From Paenibacillus tritici (lineage in GTDB: Bacteria > Bacillota > Bacilli > Paenibacillales > Paenibacillaceae): 64,000 nucleotides of DNA. Within the stretch, counting starts at the first letter, position 1, and every line of letters starts with the position of its first letter. This document shows positions 7,984 through 15,698 of the stretch, in pieces. Where the stretch lies: NCBI RefSeq assembly GCF_013204885.1, contig NZ_JABMKX010000005.1, forward strand, positions 372,001-436,000, in the 5' to 3' direction. The notes beneath the pieces are model-generated. The model was not told the DNA's origin and did no database searches. It worked only from the letters and a program-made list of their open reading frames with translations. The position numbers and the translations under genes are program-made.

Positions 7984-9546
7984 ATGTTCATCTGGAAGAA
8001 AATAAGAACGGCCGCTGTTGTCTGTCTATTGTCCCTGTCTCTATCTGTGCCTGCTCCAGGTGCTGGAGGTACGGCAGAGGCTTTTACCGTATCCAATGCT
8101 GATGCTGCAATGAACTCATTCGTGCAGGTATTCTATGATTCTTCCGCCAAATACTTCTATACGAACAGCGATCATCTGATTCATTCCGAACATGCCCACG
8201 GACCGGATGGGGGGCTCTACACCGATTTCTGGTGGGAGGCACAGCTCTGGGAGACCGTAATGGATGCCTACGAACGTACGGGCAGCAATGTCTACCGCAC
8301 GATGATTGATGACATTTACACCGGATTCAACGCCAAATACCCGGATATGATGACGAATCCGTTCAACGATGACCTGGGCTGGTGGGCGCTGGCCTGCGCA
8401 AGGGCCTATGAACTGACTGGAACCACGGAGTATCTGAACCGTTCCAGCTTCCTGTTTGGCCAAATCTATAGCGAATGGGACGGCGCGTACGGCGGCGGCA
8501 TCTGGTGGAGAAGGGATGCGCATGTACCGGGCCAAGCCAATGCCCAGAAGAATATGGCCACGAATGCCCCGATGGTCATGACCGCAGTCAAGCTGTATAG
8601 TGCCTACAATGATAATGCTTATCTGACCAAGGCTACTCAAATCTATAATTGGACCAAATCCGCCCTGGTCAATGGCAGCAAAATCAATGATCATATTGAA
8701 GGTACGGGCAGCGGTCTCATTAAGGATTGGGATTTCACTTACAATTACGGAACGTTCCTGGGGGCGGCTGTATCCCTGTACCAGGCTACCGGAGCTTCCG
8801 CCTACCTAACGGATGCCAACAATGCAGCCGGGTATGCCGTTAATAAAATGGTCTCCGCCCAGACTCTGCTGTATGAAGAGGAGAATGATGCTGCAGGTTT
8901 CAAAATGGTCTTTGCCCGCAATCTGAACCGTCTCCGTACGCTGGGCGGACAGCCGCAATACTTAAGCTTTCTTCAGCAGAATGCAACGCAGGCCTGGAAT
9001 CACCGCCGCATGAGCGACGGAATCATCGGCAGCGACTGGCTGCGTAATACGGGTACTTCCTATGTTCAGAGCCTGGCTGCCGCTGCGGGCGCTTCCATTC
9101 TGCAGCTCGTTCCCGCTGACGGCTACACCGGATACATTGCCGGTAACGGGGCTTATGAAGCGGAGAACGCTGCGCGGACGCTGGCGGGCGGAGGCGGCAT
9201 GATTAATGAGAGCACCAATGCCGGATTCACAGGAAGAGGGTATGTCGGGGGTTGGAACACAAGTGGCACCTCCATTGATTTCTATGTCAACCAGAATACG
9301 GCCGGAACCAGAACCGTTACCTTCCGCTACGCGGCAGGGGCAGGCAATGCTTCCCGCTTCGTAAAAGTGAACGGCACGGTTGTAGCCTCCAATCTGATGT
9401 TCAATTCCACCTCCAGCTGGAGCGCATACGGAACGGTGTCGGTCACGGTACCGCTGAATGCAGGCTCTAATACCATCCAATTGGGGTATAACAGTGCACT
9501 GGGAAATACGAACTATCTTAATGTTGATTTGCTGAGCGGGCTTTAA
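7984..9546 (+). CDS. Secreted GH76 alpha-mannanase with C-terminal carbohydrate-binding module
   Basis: This 520-residue protein probably performs the extracellular first attack on the polysaccharide. Residues 1-33 form a Sec signal peptide (KK, hydrophobic LLSLSLS core, small residues near AEA). The GH76 catalytic domain covers about 35-375, with the adjacent aspartates in FNDDLGWWALA (D129-D130). A C-terminal beta-sandwich, about 388-520 and beginning YEAENA, looks like a CBM6/CBM35-type module. ATG 7984 has AAGGGGG nine bases upstream. Fragments it releases would feed the binding protein and the two cytoplasmic GH76 proteins. A strong hairpin follows the gene. Confidence 0.88.
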   Translation: MFIWKKIRTAAVVCLLSLSLSVPAPGAGGTAEAFTVSNADAAMNSFVQVFYDSSAKYFYTNSDHLIHSEHAHGPDGGLYTDFWWEAQLWETVMDAYERTGSNVYRTMIDDIYTGFNAKYPDMMTNPFNDDLGWWALACARAYELTGTTEYLNRSSFLFGQIYSEWDGAYGGGIWWRRDAHVPGQANAQKNMATNAPMVMTAVKLYSAYNDNAYLTKATQIYNWTKSALVNGSKINDHIEGTGSGLIKDWDFTYNYGTFLGAAVSLYQATGASAYLTDANNAAGYAVNKMVSAQTLLYEEENDAAGFKMVFARNLNRLRTLGGQPQYLSFLQQNATQAWNHRRMSDGIIGSDWLRNTGTSYVQSLAAAAGASILQLVPADGYTGYIAGNGAYEAENAARTLAGGGGMINESTNAGFTGRGYVGGWNTSGTSIDFYVNQNTAGTRTVTFRYAAGAGNASRFVKVNGTVVASNLMFNSTSSWSAYGTVSVTVPLNAGSNTIQLGYNSALGNTNYLNVDLLSGL

Positions 9547-9593
9547 TTTTTGCGGGCGACGCTGGAGTTTCTGGGGCCTGAGGTAATATTGCA

Positions 9594-9627
9594 GCACAAG
9601 GGAGCGCCGTACGGCGCTCCCTTGTGC
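9594..9627. terminator. 34-bp perfect palindrome, probable terminator between convergent genes
   Basis: Bases 9594-9608 are exactly complementary to 9613-9627 around GTAC, giving a 15-bp stem. It follows the secreted GH76 gene and faces the minus-strand hpt operon. No good T-run lies on either side, so termination may depend on the hairpin alone. Confidence 0.6.
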
Positions 9628-9668
9628 TTGCTTATTGGTTCTAGTAGATTATCAGATTTAAACAGGTG

Positions 9669-9852
9669 TAACGGACTGAGGCGCGCTTATTCCAGATGAA
9701 AGCCACCACTTGGGCAATGGAACGGACCCCCTGGGGCTTATTCTTGGAATGTCTACGCTTAAACCTCTCGCAGAGAGACGATAAGGTCCACTCCGTCCGT
9801 TAAACGGCAAAAAGCGGTGTTTTCCGGGGAATAGTGTCTCTCAGGTCCGTTA
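9669..9852. repeat. 184-bp nested inverted-repeat element in a gene-free gap
   Basis: The gap 9547-9899 contains no gene. TAACGGACTGAG (9669-9680) is inverted at 9840-9852 with one extra base, and an inner pair AACGGAC (9721-9727) / GTCCGTT (9795-9801) is nested inside. A small CTCTC-GCA-GAGAG hairpin also occurs within it. The structure resembles a non-autonomous palindromic intergenic element. Whether it is repeated elsewhere in the genome cannot be seen here. Confidence 0.5.
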
Positions 9853-9899
9853 GAGCCCGCTCATCGCGCCCACTCCACCTTTTTAAAACTGACCCTGTT

Positions 9900-10427
9900 C
9901 TAGTCCCTGGTCTCCACGATCCAGACCTCCGGCAGATTGCGGAACTGCTCGGCGTAATCCAGTCCATAGCCGACGACGAATTCGTCGGGAATATCAATCC
10001 CGCTGTAGTCGATGGGAACATCGACCAGACGGCGTGAAGGCTTGCTGAGGATGGTGCAGATGCGTACGCTTGCGGCTTCACGCAGGGCGAACAGCTCCTT
10101 CAGATGCTGAAGCGTCAGGCCGGTGTCGATCAGATCCTCGACGAGCAGGACATGCTTGCCGCGGATATCCATGTCGATATCCTTCTTGATCGTGATGACA
10201 CCGGAGGAGGTGGAGCTTGCTCCGTAGCTGGACACCGACATATAGTCGATGCCGACCGGGAAGGTGATTTCGCGCATCAGGTCGGACATGAATACGGCGC
10301 CGCCCTTAAGAATGCAGATAAGGACAAGCTCCTTGCCCGCATAGTCACGCGAGATTTCAGCTCCCAGTTCTCTTACTCGTTGCTGCAGCTGGTCCTTGCT
10401 GACCAGGACTTTGGTAATTTGGGTCAT
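9900..10427 (-). CDS. hpt: Hypoxanthine-guanine phosphoribosyltransferase
   Basis: This enzyme salvages hypoxanthine and guanine to IMP and GMP using PRPP. The 175-residue protein has the PRPP-binding signature VLLVEDLIDTGLT and the N-terminal ILKGGAVFMSDL loop typical of HPRT, at the usual family length. The start codon (minus strand, 10427) is preceded by AAGGAG. It is the last gene of a minus-strand trio with a divergent IMP dehydrogenase and another phosphoribosyltransferase, beginning 30 nt after the dehydrogenase stop codon. The group is under a purine riboswitch. In Bacillus hpt usually lies next to tilS and ftsH, so this may be a second, salvage-dedicated copy. Confidence 0.92.
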   Translation of the reverse strand: MTQITKVLVSKDQLQQRVRELGAEISRDYAGKELVLICILKGGAVFMSDLMREITFPVGIDYMSVSSYGASSTSSGVITIKKDIDMDIRGKHVLLVEDLIDTGLTLQHLKELFALREAASVRICTILSKPSRRLVDVPIDYSGIDIPDEFVVGYGLDYAEQFRNLPEVWIVETRD

Positions 10428-10457
10428 GGTTGACGCTCCTTATGGATTAGGATGTGA

Positions 10458-11972
10458 TCAGGAGGATGATCTGTCCTTTTCCTTAAGCATAACATCATGT
10501 GCGCCTCCTTCAAAGATTGTTGTGGAGGAGACGAGTGTAATCTTCGCCTTCTGCTGCAATTCAGGGATAGTCAGCGAGCCGCAATTACACATGGTGGATT
10601 TGATTTTGCTGATGCTGAGATCGAGGTTATCCTTCAGCCGGCCCGCATAAGGAATGAAGGAATCCACGCCCTCCTCGAACTCCAGCTTGCTCTCCTTATC
10701 GGCATTGCCGAAGTCATAACGCTGCCAGTTGCGGGCACGGCTTGAGCCTTCACCCCAATATTCCTTCACGAAGTTCCCGCCGACCAGCAGCTTGCGTCCG
10801 GGGCTTTCATCGAATCTGGCAAAATACCGGCCAAGCATCACGAAGTCAGCGCCCATCGCCAGGGCCAGCACAATATGATAATCATGGACAATCCCGCCGT
10901 CGGAGCAGATCGGGACGTAGATGCCGGTCTGCTCGTAATATTCCTGGCGGGCGGCCGCGACTTCAATGACGGAGGAGGCCTGACCGCGTCCAATCCCTTT
11001 TTGCTCCCGGGTAATACAGATGGAGCCGCCGCCGATGCCGACCTTGATGAAGTCCGCTCCCGCTTCCACGAGGTACAGGAAGCCCTCCTTATCGACAACA
11101 TTGCCTGCGCCAACCTTCACCTGCTCCCCGAAAGTATCCTTAATATAATGGATGGTCTCCGCCTGCCACTCCGAATACCCGTCGGAGGAGTCGATGCAGA
11201 GGATATCTGCACCAGCCTCCACGAGCGCCGGTACACGTTCCTTGTAATCCCGCGAATTGATCCCTGCGCCAACGATGAGCTGTTTATTGTCATCATGCAG
11301 CTCCAGCGGATACTCCTGATGGCTGTCATAATCCTTGCGGAACACCAGATGGACGAGATGGCCGGTGGCATTCACAATCGGCAGGCAGTTCAGCTTATGA
11401 TCCCAGATCATGTCGTTGGCTTCGGTCAGCGTAATTCCTTCTTCAGCATAGATCAGCGAAGCGAGCGGGGTCATGAACTCCGTAATCGGGCACTCCGGCG
11501 GCAGCCGGTTCTCGCGGTAATCGCGGCTGGTGACAATGCCCATCAGTTTGCCTGTCGGTTCTCCGTTGTCCGTGATGGCAATGGTAGAGTGGCCGCTTCG
11601 CGCCTTCAGCACTAATACATCCTGAAGCGTATCCTCCGGACGCAGATTGGAATCGCTGAGGACGAACCCGGCCTTGAACTTTTTGACCCGGCGGACCATT
11701 TCGACCTGCTGCTCAATCGACTGGGAGCCATAGATGAAGGAGATACCGCCGCTTTTGGCCAGGGAAATCGCCATGTTATGGTCGGATACGGCCTGCATGA
11801 CTGCCGAAGTCACCGGGAGGTTCATCGTCAGCGCCGGGGCTTCCCCTTGGCGGAATTTGGTGACCGGGGTGCTAAGATTCACATTTCCCGGGATGCATTC
11901 TTTGGTGGTCAGACTGGGCACCAGCAGGAACTCGCTGAAGGTTCTTGAAGGCTGCTCGTAATAATAAGCCAT
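10458..11972 (-). CDS. Divergent IMP dehydrogenase with CBS domains
   Basis: IMP dehydrogenase oxidises IMP to XMP with NAD+, the committed step to GMP. The 504-residue protein has the (beta/alpha)8 core interrupted by a CBS pair (about residues 95-215, with [11 protein letters not shown]). The catalytic-cysteine loop is [15 protein letters not shown], where housekeeping GuaB usually has GIGPGSICTTR. The flap region also differs, and the N terminus [17 protein letters not shown] belongs to a separate GuaB-like subgroup. The chemistry is probably the same because the Cys and the following Thr-Arg are kept. Placed between two purine phosphoribosyltransferases, it probably channels salvaged hypoxanthine to guanine nucleotides. 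A canonical guaB is expected elsewhere in the genome. Confidence 0.85.
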   Translation of the reverse strand: MAYYYEQPSRTFSEFLLVPSLTTKECIPGNVNLSTPVTKFRQGEAPALTMNLPVTSAVMQAVSDHNMAISLAKSGGISFIYGSQSIEQQVEMVRRVKKFKAGFVLSDSNLRPEDTLQDVLVLKARSGHSTIAITDNGEPTGKLMGIVTSRDYRENRLPPECPITEFMTPLASLIYAEEGITLTEANDMIWDHKLNCLPIVNATGHLVHLVFRKDYDSHQEYPLELHDDNKQLIVGAGINSRDYKERVPALVEAGADILCIDSSDGYSEWQAETIHYIKDTFGEQVKVGAGNVVDKEGFLYLVEAGADFIKVGIGGGSICITREQKGIGRGQASSVIEVAAARQEYYEQTGIYVPICSDGGIVHDYHIVLALAMGADFVMLGRYFARFDESPGRKLLVGGNFVKEYWGEGSSRARNWQRYDFGNADKESKLEFEEGVDSFIPYAGRLKDNLDLSISKIKSTMCNCGSLTIPELQQKAKITLVSSTTIFEGGAHDVMLKEKDRSSS

Positions 11973-12031
11973 GGCTTGTCACTCCCCCTGCTATATTTTG
12001 CAGATATGCTGCGATTGTAAATGTATACACT

Positions 12032-12592
12032 TCATACCTTGGATAGAAACCGTATGGGAACTCCAATGTCCGCTTCAAGCTGCTTATAGTGCTCTCCTTT
12101 GGCCAGAATCGCCTGTACCCCCACAAGCTCAATCCCCATAACGGACATCTGCCCGGCAATGCAGCGGATCGTAGCCCCTGAACTAATGACATCATCGAGC
12201 AGCAGCACGCGGTCACCGACAGAGAATCCGTCAAAATATATATAATTCTCATTATACGCCGTTTCGCGCCTGATGCTGACCTCATAATTCTCGTACAGCT
12301 CCGTGCTGAGGCGCAGGATATTCATCGGCTTCATCAGCTTGTAAGCAGCCAGCATCCCCCAGGTATGCCCTCCCGGTTCAGGAGATACGATGTAATCGAA
12401 ATCGGGGAACTGCTCTGTGATGGCCGCTGCCAGACTATCGGTAATCTCACTGATCAGCTCGGGGGCGATGTACGTTCCGCGTTCGCCAAAAGGGTAGAGC
12501 TTGAAGTCATAGGCGGTGTCCCTGTTCTTGTAGATTCTCACATTCCCCGCTTGGCGGATTGATTCATTTAATCTTGTGTAGGATGCACTCAT
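12032..12592 (-). CDS. Purine-type phosphoribosyltransferase (adenine/xanthine PRT-like)
   Basis: A type I phosphoribosyltransferase of 186 residues with the PRPP motif VLLLDDVISSGATIR. The upstream segment YIVSPEPGGHTWGM resembles that of adenine and xanthine PRTs. ATG 12592 (minus strand) has GAAGGAG eight bases upstream; a GTG three codons earlier overlaps that site and is less likely. It is the first gene of the salvage trio, and its leader carries the purine riboswitch, so guanine, xanthine or adenine is a likely base substrate. Sequence alone does not decide which, so no symbol is given. Confidence 0.82.
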   Translation of the reverse strand: MSASYTRLNESIRQAGNVRIYKNRDTAYDFKLYPFGERGTYIAPELISEITDSLAAAITEQFPDFDYIVSPEPGGHTWGMLAAYKLMKPMNILRLSTELYENYEVSIRRETAYNENYIYFDGFSVGDRVLLLDDVISSGATIRCIAGQMSVMGIELVGVQAILAKGEHYKQLEADIGVPIRFLSKV

Positions 12593-12622
12593 TGCCCTCA
12601 CTCCTTCTATTATATAGATGGC

Positions 12623-12746
12623 AAAAACCCCAGGAACGAAAGAGGCCTAAGTCAAGACAGAATACCTCAGAAGGAAAAAGCCCGGCTTGGCCGTAAGCTC
12701 TCTGCTGCTGATTCCAGCGTCTTGTCTGGCCTCTTGTAGCCTGGGG
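12623..12746 (-). terminator. Riboswitch-linked terminator (overlaps the aptamer)
   Basis: Read on the minus strand, CCCCAGG (12746-12740) can pair with CCTGGGG (12634-12628), and AAGAGGCC (12735-12728) with GGCCTCTT (12647-12640). An inner CAAGAC/GTCTTG pair supports the stem, and TTTTT (12627-12623) follows. The 5' arm uses the 3' strands of aptamer helices P3 and P1, so folded aptamer and terminator exclude each other. That is the layout of an activating (ON) switch. Confidence 0.65.
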
Positions 12747-12802
12747 CAATTTACGGTTGCCTGTAGATACGCCCATTCCACATTAACGGGCTTATACAAG
12801 AG
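12731..12802 (-). ncRNA. Purine riboswitch aptamer (guanine-type C in J3/1, with an insertion)
   Basis: On the minus strand an 8-bp P1 (CTCTTGTA, 12802-12795, with TACAAGAG, 12738-12731) encloses P2 (GCCC/GGGC). Loop L2 contains ATGTGG, J2/3 reads TATCTAC, and L3 is the hallmark CCGTAAA. From TATAA to TCTAC the spacing matches the B. subtilis xpt aptamer base for base, including the two G that dock with L3. The position that reads purine specificity appears to be C, implying guanine-class ligands. Three additional bases sit between P3 and P1 compared with xpt. The element controls the salvage operon. Confidence 0.85.
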
Positions 12803-12902
12803 AAATAATGAAGAAAACTGACATTAAAGTGACTTTTGAAGGAGTTAATCAGAGGTTGATTGGTTATTTGTGTTATAAAACATTACTCAGATCATTTGTT
12901 AT

Positions 12903-12931
12903 ATGCTATCATCCGTAATAAAGTGTGTCAA
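12903..12931 (-). promoter_or_regulatory. Probable sigma-A promoter of the purine salvage operon
   Basis: On the minus strand TTGACA (12931-12926) is followed after 17 nt by TAGCAT (12908-12903), four of six matches to the -10 consensus. Transcription would start about 95 nt before the aptamer. The perfect -35 box supports the call; the -10 box is modest. Confidence 0.45.
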
Positions 12932-13053
12932 TATTTCATTGCTATGTAAGATTACATAACCATGTTTGATTTATATTAGGCGGTTAAGTGACAGATTCAT
13001 AAATAAACTCTAAATAACTCATGCTAAAGCATGGTGCTTTTCCAACTTTTTAT

Positions 13054-13068
13054 TTATAATAATTATTA
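13054..13068. promoter_or_regulatory. PerR-like box upstream of hemA
   Basis: TTATAATAATTATTA matches the PerR consensus TTATAATNATTATAA at all but one defined position. In B. subtilis PerR represses hemAXCDBL, so the location is meaningful. The box contains a TATAAT that could itself be a -10 element, which PerR would block. The rest of 12803-13230 is AT-rich and holds no gene. Confidence 0.6.
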
Positions 13069-13119
13069 TCTGTAATTCATAAATAGTTCAAAGGTTATGT
13101 AAAATGCCGTATTTTGATG

Positions 13120-13128
13120 TGATATACT
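13120..13128 (+). promoter_or_regulatory. Extended -10 promoter for the heme operon
   Basis: TGATATACT (13120-13128) is an extended -10 element (TGN-TATACT) about 100 nt upstream of hemA. No good -35 box is visible, which extended -10 promoters tolerate. Confidence 0.4.
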
Positions 13129-13230
13129 TAACACAGCGATTTGAGATCTTGTGAAATTGATACTAATATCTGCTGCTAAGCAGTAACAGAGCCTACACCA
13201 ATGAATAGAGATTAGGATGGTGAACAAGCG

Positions 13231-14622
13231 ATGCATATTGTCGTCGTTGGCCTGAATTACCGTACGGCTCCCGTAGAGGTGAGGGAACAGTTCGCTTTTG
13301 CCGAGAAGGATCTGCCTGCTGCGCTTCATCAATTGCTGCAGACGAAGAGCGTTCTGGAAGGGGTTCTGGTCGCCACCTGTAACCGGACGGAAATTTATGT
13401 GGTCGTGGACCGCCTTCATATGTGCGGGTATTTCATCCGCAGCTACATGGAGCAGTGGTTCGGTGTAAAAAGCGATAGTTTTGCACAGCATATGTATATA
13501 TATGAAGACGAGCAGGCAATTGCCCACCTGCTGCGCGTAACCTGCGGTCTGGATTCCATGGTCATCGGCGAGACGCAGATTCTGGGACAGGTGCGCAGTG
13601 CATTTTTGACTGCCCAGGCAGAGGGTGTGACCGGGACCTGGTTCAACCGGCTGTTCAAGCAGGCAGTGACGCTTGGTAAGCGGGCGCATAGCGAGACTTC
13701 CATCGGCGAAAGCGCGGTGTCGGTCAGCTACGCGGCTGTGGAGCTCGGCAAGCGGATCTTCGGCATGTTCACCGGCAAGCGGGTGCTCATTCTCGGCGCC
13801 GGCAAAATGAGCGAGCTGACGGTGAAGCATCTGTACAGCAGCGGCGCGGCAGAGGTGATCGTCGCCAACCGTACATTGTCCCGTGCTATGGAGCTGGCCG
13901 AGAAGTTCTCGGGTAAGCCCAGCACGATTGATGAGGCGCTGAAGTCTCTGGATGAGGTGGATATTGTAATTAGCTCCACAGGTGCGGACGGCTATGTTCT
14001 TACGGCAGCCCAGGTCGCCGAGGGAATGAAGCGCCGTCCGTCACGGCCGCTGTTCATGATCGACATTGCCGTGCCCCGGGATATTGATCCGGCGGCGGCA
14101 AGTGTGCCTGATGTGTTCCTCTATGATATTGATGATCTGGAGGGGATTGTGGAGAGCAATCTGGAGATGCGCCGCAGTGAAGCCGCCAAGATCGAAGTTA
14201 TGATTGAGCAAGAAATGGCGGAATTCCAGCAATGGCTGAAGACGCTTGGGGTCAGACCAGTCATCCGTGCGCTGCAGGACAAGTCAAACGGAATTTACGA
14301 AGATACGATGGACAGTCTGTTCAACAAGCTGCCGGAGCTGGATGAGCATCAGCGCAAGGTGATCCGCCGCTTGACCAAAAGCATTGTCAACCAGATGATG
14401 CATGATCCGATCAATGTAATTAAGGAAATGTCCGGCGGCAAGCAGGGGAATGAAGCATTGGAGTACTTCACCCAAATCTTTGCCCTGCAGGAGCAGCTCG
14501 ATTCCGGTCCGGCCGGCAGCGGTGCAGAGCCGGCTCAGCGCAGCTCTGCTGAACGGGTCTCCGGCGGAGAGATCCTGGTGCCGGGGACTGTGCTTACCCC
14601 AGCCGCTCTGCTTGGCGGGTGA
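13231..14622 (+). CDS. hemA: Glutamyl-tRNA reductase
   Basis: Reduces glutamyl-tRNA(Glu) with NADPH to glutamate-1-semialdehyde, the first committed step of heme synthesis by the C5 route. The 463-residue protein has the N-terminal GLNYRTAPVEVRE motif, catalytic Cys50 in VATCNRTEIY, and the GETQILGQVR segment. The NADPH-binding VLILGAGKMSELTVKHL follows in the central domain, and a helical dimerisation domain ends the chain. It is the first gene of the heme operon, behind a PerR-like box. Its stop codon overlaps the start region of the next gene. A C-terminal tail of about 25 Ala/Ser/Gly-rich residues looks non-conserved. Confidence 0.97.
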   Translation: MHIVVVGLNYRTAPVEVREQFAFAEKDLPAALHQLLQTKSVLEGVLVATCNRTEIYVVVDRLHMCGYFIRSYMEQWFGVKSDSFAQHMYIYEDEQAIAHLLRVTCGLDSMVIGETQILGQVRSAFLTAQAEGVTGTWFNRLFKQAVTLGKRAHSETSIGESAVSVSYAAVELGKRIFGMFTGKRVLILGAGKMSELTVKHLYSSGAAEVIVANRTLSRAMELAEKFSGKPSTIDEALKSLDEVDIVISSTGADGYVLTAAQVAEGMKRRPSRPLFMIDIAVPRDIDPAAASVPDVFLYDIDDLEGIVESNLEMRRSEAAKIEVMIEQEMAEFQQWLKTLGVRPVIRALQDKSNGIYEDTMDSLFNKLPELDEHQRKVIRRLTKSIVNQMMHDPINVIKEMSGGKQGNEALEYFTQIFALQEQLDSGPAGSGAEPAQRSSAERVSGGEILVPGTVLTPAALLGG

Positions 14623-14627
14623 GTAAC

Positions 14628-15455
14628 ATGCTACTGCTGAACGGAATATATGATGCCGCTCTGCTGCTATATGCCCTGAGCCTGCTGTTTGTTTTCTCGG
14701 ATTGCCTTCGGCGTAATCCGGGCGGAAAGCGGCTGGGCACAGGGCTTCTTGCTGTCGTGGGCTTACTCCAGCTCGCGGGGCTTGCAATCCGCTTCTCCCA
14801 GGAGGGCGGACTGCCGATTTTCACGCCTTATGATTTCCTCTTCTGGTTCTCCTTCAGTATGGTTGTAACTTCGTTTGCAGTAGCGTATATGCGCGGCGGC
14901 GAGTTCACGGTGCTGCTGCTAAGTATGGCGGGATTCAGCGTATTCCTGCTGAACCGGGTATGGCTGACCGCAGAGGACCATACGCTGCAGAGCTGGAGTG
15001 CGGTGCACGGGTGGCTGGCGATGCATGTTATTTTGGCCAATTTGAGCTTTGCCGCACTGACACTGGGGACGGTATTTGCGATAATGTACTTATTCCTGCA
15101 TACCAAGCTTAAGAATAAGAAGTGGGATGACCGTGTCCGCAGGCTGCCGAGCCTGGAGACCATGGACAAATATTCATACACGGCGATCCTGGCTGGAGTT
15201 CCGCTGCTGCTGGCCTCGCTGATCCTTGCCGGGCTGTCGATTGTGGCGGAAGGGCGGGCGCCGCTTTTTCAGGATACGAAGGTACTGACTACACTCTCGG
15301 GCCTCGGGGTCTACATTGTTTATATCGTGCTGAAGGTCTCCGGCCGCAGAAGCGGCACGGTCATGGCCCGCTGGGCCATTGCCGGTTATGGCTTCATCAT
15401 CCTGAACTTTCTGCTGAATTCCTGGTCTGAGTTCCATGGCTGGGGCGGAGAGTAA
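14628..15455 (+). CDS. hemX: HemX, cytochrome c assembly (CcsA-family) membrane protein
   Basis: An integral membrane protein of 275 residues with about eight hydrophobic spans and the CcsA/CcmC-like signature AVHGWLAMHVILANLSFAALTLG. B. subtilis HemX, 276 residues and also directly after hemA, lowers the amount of HemA protein; other relatives handle heme for cytochrome c maturation. A GTG at 14619 overlaps the hemA stop, but ATG 14628 has GGTGAG just upstream and gives the B. subtilis length. Translational coupling to hemA is likely. Confidence 0.87.
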   Translation: MLLLNGIYDAALLLYALSLLFVFSDCLRRNPGGKRLGTGLLAVVGLLQLAGLAIRFSQEGGLPIFTPYDFLFWFSFSMVVTSFAVAYMRGGEFTVLLLSMAGFSVFLLNRVWLTAEDHTLQSWSAVHGWLAMHVILANLSFAALTLGTVFAIMYLFLHTKLKNKKWDDRVRRLPSLETMDKYSYTAILAGVPLLLASLILAGLSIVAEGRAPLFQDTKVLTTLSGLGVYIVYIVLKVSGRRSGTVMARWAIAGYGFIILNFLLNSWSEFHGWGGE

Positions 15456-15542
15456 GAGTTGAAGGGAAGGCTGACAAGTGGTGCTGGTATGGCCGATTGC
15501 GTGCTGAATTGCAAAAAGACAGATCGTATAATGAAGTACGGC

Positions 15543-15606
15543 ATGGCTGATGAGAAGCAGTTGGATTGTAATGGATGGCTGATGAGAAGCAGTTGGCTTG
15601 TAATGC
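15543..15606. repeat. 32-bp tandem duplication
   Basis: Two adjacent 32-bp copies, 15543-15574 and 15575-15606, begin ATGGCTGATGAGAAGCAG and differ by one substitution (plus the last base). They sit in the 243-nt gap between hemX and the siroheme gene. A short open frame crosses them but has no ribosome binding site or recognisable product. Confidence 0.8.
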
Positions 15607-15698
15607 GCGTTAGTGTTACCGGAAGAGAGTACTACATGGAGCGGGCGGATTATTATGCTATTGCGGATAGATGACGTTGGGATGCTGGAGTGAGGCGG

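Noticed and set aside
9546..9899. A transposase or insertion sequence in the repeat-rich gap
   Set aside because: No coding capacity for a transposase is present; only inverted repeats were found.
12564..12776. 70-residue minus-strand frame upstream of the phosphoribosyltransferase
   Set aside because: It overlaps the riboswitch and its terminator, which explain the sequence better.
15459..15674. 71-residue frame between hemX and the siroheme gene
   Set aside because: It depends on a 32-bp duplication, has no family resemblance and no convincing start.
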